From: Chitinophaga pinensis
Lineage (GTDB): Bacteria; Bacteroidota; Bacteroidia; Chitinophagales; Chitinophagaceae
Reading direction: 5' to 3'
DNA length: 50,180 bases
Assembly (NCBI GenBank): GCA_945860605.1
Contig: CAMAQL010000006.1
Coordinates: forward strand, 1 to 50,180
The notes beneath the pieces were generated by a model. That model was given only the letters and a program-made list of their open reading frames with translations, ran no database searches and was not told the origin of the DNA. Positions within the stretch are counted from its first letter, which is position 1, and every line of letters begins with the position of its first letter. Made by a program: the position numbers and the translations under genes. Below, piece by piece: positions 1-7,888 of this stretch.

Positions 1-7
1 TACTAAA

Positions 8-1591
8 ATGAAAAAAGAAGTGGCGAATAAAACAGTAACAGACAGCAAGAAAGTAGCAGGTATTAAAAAAATCAATACCCTTGGACAATTGATTCAATCT
101 GGCTATCAGTCCAAGTCCATCAAGGAAGAAGTCCGCGACAATCTTGTTACCTGTTTACAAAACAAAGAAAATCCCTTTACAGGCATTTTAGGTTATGAAG
201 ACACGGTTATACCAGATACGGAGCGTGCGCTATTGAGCAGACATAATATTTTGTTTCTAGGATTGCGTGGACAAGCTAAAACAAGGATGGCACGTCAGAT
301 GACGGACTTACTAGACGAATACATCCCAGTCGTTATGGGTAGCGAAGTCAATGACGACCCACTGAAACCATTAAGTAAGTTTGCAAAGGATTTGATTGCT
401 GAACATGGTGATGAAACTCCAATACAGTGGATTCACAGATCTGAGCGTTATGGAGAAAAATTAGCTACACCAGATGTGAGTGTAGCAGATTTAATTGGCG
501 ATATTGACCCGATTAAGGCTGCGAATTTAAAATTGAGCTTTTCTGATGAAAAAGTAATTCACTATGGTATTATTCCAAGAAGCAATCGTTGCATATTTGT
601 GATCAATGAATTACCAGATTTACAAGCAAGAATCCAGGTGTCTTTATTTAATATCTTACAAGAAGGTGATATTCAAATACGCGGTTTTAAATTGCGTATG
701 CCATTGGATATTTTATTTGTCTTTACTGCGAATCCCGAAGACTACACCAACAGAGGAAGTATTGTTACACCATTAAAAGATAGAATTGAGAGTCAAATTT
801 TAACGCACTATCCAAAAACCTTAGAAACTTCTTTGGCGATAACGGAGCAAGAGGCAGATATTTTAGAAGTCCAAAAGCAAAGAGTGGACATAAGTGATTT
901 AATTAAGCGATTGATTGAACAAGTTTCTTTTGAAGCAAGGTCCAATGAATTTGTAGACAAGAAGAGTGGTGTGAGTGCTCGTTTAACCATTGCAGCATTT
1001 GAAAATGCCATTAGTTCTGCCGAACGCCGCGCGATTATACACAACGAAAAACATACTTATGTTTGGATCAGTGATTTAATGGGCATCATTCCTTCTATTA
1101 CTGGGAAAATTGAATTGGTGTATGAAGGCGAGCAAGAAGGCCCATATGAAGTTGCTTTAAATTTATTAAATAAGTCTATTCGTACTCAGTTCATTGAATA
1201 CTTCCCTAATCCAGAATTATTGAAGAAGAAAAAAATGGTCAATAAAAAGGGAGAGGAAAAAGCACTTGACAATCCTTATAAGTCCATTACTAGTTGGTTT
1301 GACGGCGGCAATCATTTGAATCTTTTATTGGACATGAAGGATGCTGATAAGGTAGTTGCCTTATATAAGGTGGATGGCTTATTTGGTTTGGTAAAAAAAT
1401 ACTATCCACAAGCCAATGAAAAAGAAAGCGCTTTATTAATGGAATTTGTATTACATGGCCTTGCAGCATTTTCGTTGATCAATAAAAAAATGATTGATGG
1501 CAAAATTGAATTCAATGATTTAATGAGCAGTATGATGAATTTGGGCAGTTTTGGCGAAGAGGATGATTATAACGAATCTGATTACCAATAA
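8..1591 (+). CDS. AAA+ ATPase, magnesium-chelatase ChlI / MoxR-like
   Basis: Predicted cytoplasmic AAA+ ATPase of 527 residues. A Walker A loop reads GLRGQAKT at residues 85-92. A hydrophobic Walker B-like strand, CIFVINELPD, lies near residues 195-204, and a sensor-1-like stretch, FVFTANPEDY, near 240. The order and the motif ending in NPEDY are typical of the ChlI/MoxR branch, where an ATPase ring remodels a partner that usually carries a VWA domain. No VWA gene is visible, but only seven bases of upstream sequence are available, so the partner could lie outside the window or follow elsewhere. The next gene starts 10 bases downstream on the same strand, which suggests co-transcription. The family is clear. 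The substrate cannot be read, and a role in tetrapyrrole metal insertion is not implied. Confidence 0.85.
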   Translation: MKKEVANKTVTDSKKVAGIKKINTLGQLIQSGYQSKSIKEEVRDNLVTCLQNKENPFTGILGYEDTVIPDTERALLSRHNILFLGLRGQAKTRMARQMTDLLDEYIPVVMGSEVNDDPLKPLSKFAKDLIAEHGDETPIQWIHRSERYGEKLATPDVSVADLIGDIDPIKAANLKLSFSDEKVIHYGIIPRSNRCIFVINELPDLQARIQVSLFNILQEGDIQIRGFKLRMPLDILFVFTANPEDYTNRGSIVTPLKDRIESQILTHYPKTLETSLAITEQEADILEVQKQRVDISDLIKRLIEQVSFEARSNEFVDKKSGVSARLTIAAFENAISSAERRAIIHNEKHTYVWISDLMGIIPSITGKIELVYEGEQEGPYEVALNLLNKSIRTQFIEYFPNPELLKKKKMVNKKGEEKALDNPYKSITSWFDGGNHLNLLLDMKDADKVVALYKVDGLFGLVKKYYPQANEKESALLMEFVLHGLAAFSLINKKMIDGKIEFNDLMSSMMNLGSFGEEDDYNESDYQ

Positions 1592-1601
1592 AAAATAGAC
1601 C

Positions 1602-2294
1602 ATGAAGCATCCATATAAACTCTTTTTAAAAGTGGTATGTATTGCATGCTTAGCATTTTTCTTTAGCCAGTCTAGTCTCAGCCTACAAGCACAGCCCTTT
1701 AAACAAGAGGTCCTTCAGTTTCAAAAATCGGATAGCATTGTTATGCCTCCAATGGGGCAGATTGTATTTGCTGGAAGCTCTTCTTTTACTAGGTGGAAAG
1801 ACGTTGCAATGTATTTCCCAGGTTATCCCATCATTAATAGAGGATTTGGCGGAGCGTCACTGGTTGACTTAATTTATTATGTAGACGAGGCTATTATTAA
1901 GTATCAGCCCAGTCAAGTTTTTATATACTGCGGCGAAAATGATATGGCAGATGTAGATACAGTCCGTCCTGCCACTGTATTAGAAAGATTTAAAACCCTA
2001 CACGCTATTTTATTAAAAAAATTACTAAGGACTACAAAAATTGTTTTTGTTTCTTTAAAACCAAGTGTTGCCAGATGGCATTTGGAGTCAAAATTTATAG
2101 AAGCAAATAAATTAATTGAAGGATATATTAACACACAAAAAAATATTCAATATCTAGACGTGCATACTGCTATGTTGGATGACAATAAAGAAGTACTCAA
2201 AGATATTTTCATTGCTGATAAATTACACATGAATCCCAAGGGCTATTTGATTTGGCAAAAGCAATTTGCCCCTTTTTTGACAACACCAAAATAG
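1602..2294 (+). CDS. Exported SGNH/GDSL-family hydrolase
   Basis: Secreted or periplasmic esterase/lipase-like hydrolase of 230 residues. The N-terminus is a signal peptide with a hydrophobic core at residues 8-28 and likely cleavage after LQAQ (about 31). All SGNH blocks are visible: the nucleophile region GSSS at 58-61 (Ser60 probable), the glycine block GFGG at 81-84, GEND with Asn113, and the C-terminal D206-K-L-H209. These form the Ser-Gly-Asn-His set of the family. Members cleave acyl or acetyl esters on lipids, sugars or polysaccharides, and the sequence does not say which. The gene starts 10 bases after the AAA+ ATPase gene and ends convergently with blh 21 bases away. Confidence 0.85.
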   Translation: MKHPYKLFLKVVCIACLAFFFSQSSLSLQAQPFKQEVLQFQKSDSIVMPPMGQIVFAGSSSFTRWKDVAMYFPGYPIINRGFGGASLVDLIYYVDEAIIKYQPSQVFIYCGENDMADVDTVRPATVLERFKTLHAILLKKLLRTTKIVFVSLKPSVARWHLESKFIEANKLIEGYINTQKNIQYLDVHTAMLDDNKEVLKDIFIADKLHMNPKGYLIWQKQFAPFLTTPK

Positions 2295-2321
2295 TTGTTA
2301 CAACCTTAGGTCCAACTATTT
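2289..2321. terminator. Weak inverted repeat between convergent genes
   Basis: AAATAGTTG at 2289-2297 is repeated in inverted form as CAACTATTT at 2313-2321, with a 15-base loop. The arms include the TAG stop codons of the SGNH hydrolase and of blh. The stem is AT-rich and has no long T tract on either side, so at best it is a weak bidirectional terminator. Confidence 0.35.
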
Positions 2322-3236
2322 AGATTTATCTAATTTAATTTTAGTAAACACCTGCAAGTGAGGTAGGGCTAGTACTGCAATACCAATAAATAAAAGTGGC
2401 AAGACTTCTTTAATGCTCCAAGACTTCATTGAAAAATAAATAAATACAATAATGCCTGTCCAAGCTACAACTGCATAGGGCACGGCTTTTGCTAGTAATT
2501 TTTTCCATCCAAGGATACTGTTATCCATTTCAAATTCTTGTCTTATTTTATCGAATGACAAAATAGAATGCCATAGTCCAAAATAAAAACTAAAACACAA
2601 CCATAGGGGCAATAGCATATTTAAAATCGTTAAGCACCCAATTTGCATCACTGCAAAAAAGAATTGCTTCGTATCTGAAAAAAAATATTTATGTGAAAAG
2701 AATAAAACGATGTGAATCCCAACAAGTGTTGCCTGAGAAATGGGCAATACGATGTTTGCATAATAGATATACTCGTTTGCCTGCATTTTAGATTGTCCTA
2801 ATAAAACAAATACATCTATCGCTGTGTGGATGTTTTTACTGAGTAGAAACAAGATCCAGCTAAGCCCTAAAATACTATAACATAATTTATGAATCCCGTT
2901 ATAGCTCTTTCCTAACCAGTCAATTTCCCCAAAATGGAAAGCAGTTAAGCCAATGAATATCAGGATGGCGATGGTTGGCAAAAAATACCAAACCAAACCA
3001 TAGACCAACATATTCATAAGGTATTTGAACAAAAACACAAATTTGTGGTTTTTATCTGCTCCTACATTAATTTTTTGGTCAATATAAAAATCTAAAGCGC
3101 CGTGTGGGATACCCAATGTAAATAAGGTAATAAATAAGACTCCTAATTGCTGGTTTGTTGACAATGGGAAATAAGCATGTAACAAGGCTAAACCGAATCC
3201 GATGACCAAAAGTATTTGTCTGAGCTTTATCTGCAT
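2316..3236 (-). CDS. blh: Brp/Blh-family beta-carotene 15,15'-dioxygenase
   Basis: Integral membrane enzyme of 306 residues that splits beta-carotene with O2 into two retinals, the chromophore of the rhodopsin encoded immediately upstream. The protein is strongly hydrophobic with about eight membrane segments. Conserved histidine motifs of the family are GIPHGALD (His45), FHFGEID (His101), LWHS (His223) and LPHL (about His292). By recollection of the studied marine Blh, a fourth iron-ligand His sits four residues after the LWHS histidine. Here that position is Ser227. The start is the ATG 11 bases after the U tract of a strong terminator, with no obvious Shine-Dalgarno. Context next to a rhodopsin makes the assignment firm even though the family alone can include other carotenoid cleavers. 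Confidence 0.9.
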   Translation of the reverse strand: MQIKLRQILLVIGFGLALLHAYFPLSTNQQLGVLFITLFTLGIPHGALDFYIDQKINVGADKNHKFVFLFKYLMNMLVYGLVWYFLPTIAILIFIGLTAFHFGEIDWLGKSYNGIHKLCYSILGLSWILFLLSKNIHTAIDVFVLLGQSKMQANEYIYYANIVLPISQATLVGIHIVLFFSHKYFFSDTKQFFFAVMQIGCLTILNMLLPLWLCFSFYFGLWHSILSFDKIRQEFEMDNSILGWKKLLAKAVPYAVVAWTGIIVFIYFSMKSWSIKEVLPLLFIGIAVLALPHLQVFTKIKLDKSK

Positions 3237-3247
3237 ATAGTAGGCAT

Positions 3248-3279
3248 AAAAAAAGGGGCGAGTTATTCACTCGCCCCTT
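3248..3279 (-). terminator. Strong intrinsic terminator between rhodopsin and blh
   Basis: On the minus strand, AAGGGGCGAG (3279-3270), a 7-base loop and CTCGCCCCTT (3262-3253) form a perfect 10-bp GC-rich stem, followed by seven T residues down to 3248. It lies just after the rhodopsin stop and directly before the blh start. Transcription reaching blh from the rhodopsin promoter must therefore read through it. Confidence 0.9.
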
Positions 3280-3293
3280 AAAGATAGTATGAA

Positions 3294-4016
3294 TTAAGCA
3301 GCTTTTCTGCTCAATGCATATATAACAAGACCGAATCCGATTTTATTTACAGCATCACCGATGTTGTAGATAATATCCATATTCAAGCCAATATTTGCAA
3401 ATCCTGCATACCATTGTCCTTCAGCTGTTCCGATTAAATATCCTAGAGGATAGATAGCCCAACCAACTAAAATGAACCAACCTAATGCTTTGTTTGCTGA
3501 AGCAACAGCTGAACCAGCGTTTGTAGCTAATTTCTTAACATCGCCCATCCATACTTCATACACAATGTAGAAGTAAGCAAGCGCACTTACTGTACCCCAA
3601 ACTGTAGCACTTCCTAATCCAGCTTCACCCATGTAACCTGTTACCAACATTACAACAGAAGCTAAAATCATTTTCCATAATAAACCTGTTGTACCACCAG
3701 CTTTTTTTGTGATCAAGTAGAACTCAACACACATCAAAGGCACAGTTAACAACCAGTCTACGTAACGGAAGAAGGTTGGAGAATCTTGCGTTTCAGCATA
3801 GTAGCTACGCATGTAGTAGTAGTGAACTGCAGCAATAAAAGTGATCAAACCCGATACTAATACCGAAGTGCGCCACTCTTGACTTGTGTTGCTCAATTCA
3901 AAAAAGAAAAAAACCGAAGCGGCCATCATGGCCATTGTGCCTACAAAGAAAGTAAACGAAACGTAGTCCGTTTTTGCAATCACTGTAACAGCATCTAGTA
4001 AAAATAAAGAATCCAT
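3294..4016 (-). CDS. Proteorhodopsin-type light-driven proton pump (green, DTE motif)
   Basis: Seven-helix retinal protein of 240 residues in the inner membrane, predicted to pump protons outward in light. In helix C, RYVDWLLTVPLMCVE gives the acceptor Asp87, Thr91 and donor Glu98. These match proteorhodopsin D97/T101/E108. The spectral-tuning position (105) is Met95, the usual green-absorbing Bacteroidota residue. His65 matches the counter-ion partner His75. The Schiff-base lysine is Lys225 in DAVNK of helix G. In helix E, Gly141 of VWGTVSALAYFY aligns with xanthorhodopsin Gly156, where the reference green proteorhodopsin has Phe152. That small residue leaves a fenestration through which a carotenoid antenna can reach retinal in some pumps. 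The retinal synthesis gene blh follows. The upstream 241 bases are very AT-rich and hold repeats described separately. Confidence 0.97.
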   Translation of the reverse strand: MDSLFLLDAVTVIAKTDYVSFTFFVGTMAMMAASVFFFFELSNTSQEWRTSVLVSGLITFIAAVHYYYMRSYYAETQDSPTFFRYVDWLLTVPLMCVEFYLITKKAGGTTGLLWKMILASVVMLVTGYMGEAGLGSATVWGTVSALAYFYIVYEVWMGDVKKLATNAGSAVASANKALGWFILVGWAIYPLGYLIGTAEGQWYAGFANIGLNMDIIYNIGDAVNKIGFGLVIYALSRKAA

Positions 4017-4156
4017 ATTGTGGAGATTTGGTGAACGTGTTTATAACTGTTGTTAGTTAGAACATGAATTTATAAAATTTGTTTGAAAAACTAAAAAAAA
4101 ACTTAAAAAAATACAGGTTTTTTTATCAACGTTTTTTTATAAATTTTTTCAAAAAC

Positions 4157-4204
4157 ATTGATAATCAATCTATTAAATATTTTTTCTAACATTTCAATCT
4201 ATTA
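4157..4204. promoter_or_regulatory. Palindrome and direct repeats upstream of the rhodopsin gene
   Basis: The 241-base region before the rhodopsin start contains ATTGAT-A-ATCAAT, an inverted repeat at 4157-4169. It also contains the 11-mer TCAATCTATTA twice, at 4165-4175 and 4194-4204, with starts 29 bases apart. On the minus strand each copy reads TAATAGATTGA, which includes TAGATTG, one base short of the Bacteroidota -7 element TAnnTTTG. The repeats could be promoter duplicates or operator sites. They lie about 140-190 bases from the start codon. No clear consensus promoter was found nearer the gene. Confidence 0.35.
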
Positions 4205-4257
4205 TTTACTTGATTTACAATCAGTTAGATAAATGAGCTATTCATATTTACGCTTTT

Positions 4258-5826
4258 TTAGCGTGTTTTTCTGATGGACTTTCCCTTTTTTACTGGCACT
4301 TGAACAGCCTGGTCCATGCTTAATTCACCATTTACCCATATATATTTAAATCCTTTTGCATATTGATGGGAGTCCTCAAATGTGGCCATGTCTGAAACCT
4401 CATCCGCATCAAATACAACGATGTCTGCATAATAGCCTTCTTGTATGATCCCTCTTTTTTCGATATTGAATTTACTTGCAGGCAGGGAGGTCATTCTTCG
4501 AATCGCTTCCTCTAAACTCAATACGCCCATAGTTCTTACATATCTTCCTAAAACGCGTGAATTCGTGCCATAAGCTCTAGGATGTGGCTTGCCGTAGCCC
4601 TTCATGGCGATGCCGGCATCACTTGCGAACATATTAAAAGGGTATTGCATAATTGCTTTGACATCGGATTCGGTCATTCCGTGGTAAATCATTTGTGCGC
4701 CACCTTGCTCCATCATTTGTATGATCGTCTCCGCTTCATCTAATGCTATGTTTTTGTTACCTCTTAAAAGATTGATAGCCTCAATATCTTTTCCATTATA
4801 ACTACTGTCTGCTCTATAATTGGCAACTACGGCATAGGTAAAATGCTTGATCCCTCTTTCTTTTAATATACCAATAATTTCATTGGCTACTTTTTTTCGA
4901 ATGGTCGGATTTTTTAATCTTGCGAAGATGGAGTCCTGCCCATCTGCTAAAACCCAATCTGGTAATAGTACACTTAACTGCGTACTACTAGCGGTATAAG
5001 GGTATTGGTCAATGGTCACATCAATGCCTTCTTTTCTTGCATTCACAACCAATGGAATGGTTTCCTTACTTCGGCCCCAATTGTTTTGACCACTAATTTT
5101 AAAATGTGAAATCTCAACAGGAATCGTTGCGGCTCTCCCAATTTGGATAGCTTCGTTCACGGCATCCACTACTTGATTTTCTTCGTTCCGAATATGAGAT
5201 GCATAGACCCCTCCTTTTGATGCAATCACTTTAGCCAATCTTACAATTTCCTCTGTAGGCGCATAGGTCCCAGGAATATAAATTAATCCAGTAGACATCC
5301 CCACGGCACCATCTTGCATGGCTTGCGCTGCTAATTTTTCCATGGCTTGCATTTCTGCTTCTGTAGCATGTCTATTTGCAGAACCCATCACTTGCTTACG
5401 AATGGTATTGTGTCCAATCAAGGAGGCAATATTGATGGACATGCCGATGGAGTCTAGTTGATTAAAATAGGTATTTAAATTATCAGCTGATCCGCCACAA
5501 TTTCCTGTCACCACTGTGGTTACGCCGTCGTATAAAAAATTACTCGCCAATGGATTTCTGAATTCGCCACCCTCTAAGTGTCCATGCACATCAATAAAAC
5601 CTGGCGCAACAATCAATCCTTTAGCATCAATTTCTCTTGTTGCTTTCCAATTTTTTAAATTTCCAATGGCAATGATTTGATTGCCCTTGATGGCCACATC
5701 TTTATATTGCCATTGATTCCCTGTACCATCAATTAGTTTTCCGTTACGGATAATACAATCTGCAGTTTGCGCTTTTGTTTGCAGCAATGTAAAAACGAAG
5801 CCAAGGAGTAGAAGGATTTTTTTCAT
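4258..5826 (-). CDS. Exported N-acyl-D-amino-acid deacylase (D-aminoacylase), amidohydrolase superfamily
   Basis: Zinc hydrolase of 522 residues predicted to remove the acyl group from N-acyl-D-amino acids. It begins with a signal peptide (MKKILLLLGF, cleavage near KAQ). The frame stays open 16 codons further to 5874, but the signal peptide and MKK start make 5826 the better choice. Family motifs are the N-terminal beta-sandwich with IIRNGKLIDGTG, then the metal site FIDVHGH (His81, His83), TGNCGG with the bridging Cys110, SHIRNE, ISHFK and FASDAG. The C-terminal YADIVVFD strand closes the amidohydrolase fold. The next gene, divergent, is a gamma-glutamyltransferase-like enzyme, and the neighbourhood holds many peptidases, so scavenging of D-amino-acid or modified amino-acid compounds is likely. 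The exact acyl and amino-acid preference is unknown. Confidence 0.88.
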   Translation of the reverse strand: MKKILLLLGFVFTLLQTKAQTADCIIRNGKLIDGTGNQWQYKDVAIKGNQIIAIGNLKNWKATREIDAKGLIVAPGFIDVHGHLEGGEFRNPLASNFLYDGVTTVVTGNCGGSADNLNTYFNQLDSIGMSINIASLIGHNTIRKQVMGSANRHATEAEMQAMEKLAAQAMQDGAVGMSTGLIYIPGTYAPTEEIVRLAKVIASKGGVYASHIRNEENQVVDAVNEAIQIGRAATIPVEISHFKISGQNNWGRSKETIPLVVNARKEGIDVTIDQYPYTASSTQLSVLLPDWVLADGQDSIFARLKNPTIRKKVANEIIGILKERGIKHFTYAVVANYRADSSYNGKDIEAINLLRGNKNIALDEAETIIQMMEQGGAQMIYHGMTESDVKAIMQYPFNMFASDAGIAMKGYGKPHPRAYGTNSRVLGRYVRTMGVLSLEEAIRRMTSLPASKFNIEKRGIIQEGYYADIVVFDADEVSDMATFEDSHQYAKGFKYIWVNGELSMDQAVQVPVKKGKSIRKTR

Positions 5827-5930
5827 AAAGCTATTTTGTGTACTCAATTTACTAAATCCTAATCCATTTGTCATTCATTTTTATTTATATAACCTAAAAA
5901 ATGTATTTTCATTGGATCAATTATGAATCT

Positions 5931-7853
5931 ATGAAAAAGTATATTTTATTCTTTCTTGTCACATTCGTTTGCTCCACCAATTTAAACGCACAACAAACTC
6001 AAAAACCACCTTTACATGGCAAGGACTGGGTGGCGATCACGGGTAAGCCTTTGGCGGCAACTGCAGGATCGATGGTGTTTCAAAAAGGCGGTAATGCAGT
6101 AGATGCTGCATGTGCTATGCTTGCTGCAACTTGTACCATGTGGGACGTATTAAGCTGGGGTGGTGAAACACAGGCGTTGATTTATAATCCGAATACAAAA
6201 AAAGTGATTGCCATTAGTGCGATGGGCTTTGCGCCAACAGGTGCTACGCCTGAATTTTTTAAAGGGAAGGGCTTTAGTTACCCACCAGAATATGGTCCAT
6301 TAGCGGCTACTACGCCTGGTACACCGGGAGGCATTTGTTTGATGCTGGCAAATTATGGTTCTATGAGTTTAAAAGAAGTTTTGGCACCTGCGATGGATTT
6401 AGCTGCGGGTTATCCAATTGACGCACAAACTGCAAATAGTATTGAACGTGGTAAAGCGATGATCAAAACTTGGCCCTATAGTAAGAAAGTATTGTTACCG
6501 CATTTAGGTGAAAAACGTGAAGCACCAGAAGCTGGTGAAATATTTGTTCAAAAAGATTTATTGAACACTTTACAAAAAATGGTAGACGCCGAGCAAGCTG
6601 CATTGAAACATGGCAAGTCTCGTAAAGAGGCTATCTGGGCTGCTTATGATCGTTTTTATAAAGGAGATATTGCAGATGAATTTGTAAGAGGTGCGCAAGA
6701 GCAAGGCGGATTGATTACCAAAGAAGATTTAAAAAACTGGAGACCTACGGAAGAAGCGCCTTCGATGGTAAACTATAAAGGGATTGATGTTTATAAGTTA
6801 CAAGCATGGACACAAGGACCATCTTTATTACAAGCTTTAAATATTGTTGAAAATTTTGACTTGAAAAAAATGGGGTATAATTCTGCGGATTATATGCACA
6901 CCATTTATCAAGCAATGAATTTAAGTTTTGCAGATCGTGACTTTTATTATGGTGATCCAAAATTTGCGACCAACCAACCAATGACTGGCTTATTAAGTAA
7001 AGCTTATGCGAAACAAAGAGCAGGTGAAATTGATATGGCAAAGAACAATCCCAATGCGGGTCCTGGAGATCCTTATCCTTTTGAAGGAAAAACAAATCCA
7101 TATATGGATTTAATAAAAGCAAAAGGGTTTCAACCTTCAAATGATACTGCGAAAAATAAAAGTGGATTTGCACCAGCGCATGATTTAAGAAATATGGCAT
7201 CTTTAAACTCGAATGAAAAATTACCAATCGATGCAGATTATATGGATCGTTTATGGAGAGGTACCACTACTGTTGAAGCAGCAGATAAAGAAGGATGGAT
7301 TGTCTCTATCACGCCAAGTGGCGGATGGTTACCAGCAACCATTGCAGGTAATACTGGTGTAGGCATGAGTCAACGCATGCAAAGCTTTGTATTGGATTCT
7401 GCACAGAGTCCTTTCAATGTAGTTGCGCCAGGAAAAAGACCTAGAGTCACTTTAACCCCAAGCTTGGCAATCAAAGATGGCAAGCCTTATATGGCATTTG
7501 GTGTGCAGGGCGGTGACACACAGGATCAAAACCTATTGCAATTCTTTTTAAATATGGTTGAATTTGGAATGACTGTTCAAGAAGCATCAGAAGCAGCGAA
7601 TATCAATTCAAATCAACTTTGGCTTTCTTTAGGAGGCACTAAAATTACAGACAGAAAACCAAGACCAGGCAGCATCTTATTGCATGACAATGTTTCTGAG
7701 TGGGTCCGAAAAGATTTAAGAGCTAGAGGATATAATTTAACTTTTGATGATCGAACAAGCGGTCCTATCAACGCCATTTTATTTGATTGGAAACACGGAT
7801 CAATGTGGGGAGGTAGTTCTAATCATGGAGAAGATTATGGCATTGCATGGTAG
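5931..7853 (+). CDS. Gamma-glutamyltransferase-family exported Ntn-hydrolase
   Basis: Secreted or periplasmic protein of 640 residues with a signal peptide (MKKYILFFLV, cleavage near NAQ). The frame has an earlier ATG at 5901, but the ATG at 5931 begins a clean signal peptide. The N-terminal part has the family stretch GGNAVDAACAMLAA, the PGTPGG segment and the pairing of a large and a small subunit. The small subunit should begin at Thr445 of GTTTVEAAD after self-cleavage. Canonical enzymes have TTH there, and this one has TTT, so the third position differs. Later, TPSGGW, GNTG and the LTPS motif match the substrate region. Family members transfer or hydrolyse gamma-glutamyl groups, for example from glutathione. 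Some branches instead act as acylases. The M24 peptidase gene follows 35 bases downstream and is probably co-transcribed. Confidence 0.85.
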   Translation: MKKYILFFLVTFVCSTNLNAQQTQKPPLHGKDWVAITGKPLAATAGSMVFQKGGNAVDAACAMLAATCTMWDVLSWGGETQALIYNPNTKKVIAISAMGFAPTGATPEFFKGKGFSYPPEYGPLAATTPGTPGGICLMLANYGSMSLKEVLAPAMDLAAGYPIDAQTANSIERGKAMIKTWPYSKKVLLPHLGEKREAPEAGEIFVQKDLLNTLQKMVDAEQAALKHGKSRKEAIWAAYDRFYKGDIADEFVRGAQEQGGLITKEDLKNWRPTEEAPSMVNYKGIDVYKLQAWTQGPSLLQALNIVENFDLKKMGYNSADYMHTIYQAMNLSFADRDFYYGDPKFATNQPMTGLLSKAYAKQRAGEIDMAKNNPNAGPGDPYPFEGKTNPYMDLIKAKGFQPSNDTAKNKSGFAPAHDLRNMASLNSNEKLPIDADYMDRLWRGTTTVEAADKEGWIVSITPSGGWLPATIAGNTGVGMSQRMQSFVLDSAQSPFNVVAPGKRPRVTLTPSLAIKDGKPYMAFGVQGGDTQDQNLLQFFLNMVEFGMTVQEASEAANINSNQLWLSLGGTKITDRKPRPGSILLHDNVSEWVRKDLRARGYNLTFDDRTSGPINAILFDWKHGSMWGGSSNHGEDYGIAW

Positions 7854-7888
7854 GATTTAAAAATGATAATTGAATAAATAAAAATAAA

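Noticed and set aside
8..1591. Magnesium chelatase for chlorophyll synthesis
   Set aside because: Only the ATPase type is seen. No chelatase H or D subunit and no other tetrapyrrole gene is in the window, and the phototrophy here is rhodopsin-based.
4251..4265. ACGC...GCGT hairpin at the end of the D-aminoacylase gene as a terminator
   Set aside because: The stem is only four bases and it includes the stop codon, with no T tract after it on the minus strand.
6745..7227. Open frame of 160 codons on the minus strand inside the GGT-like gene
   Set aside because: It lies wholly within a gene with clear family motifs, begins without any promoter or domain, and its composition is that of a complement frame.
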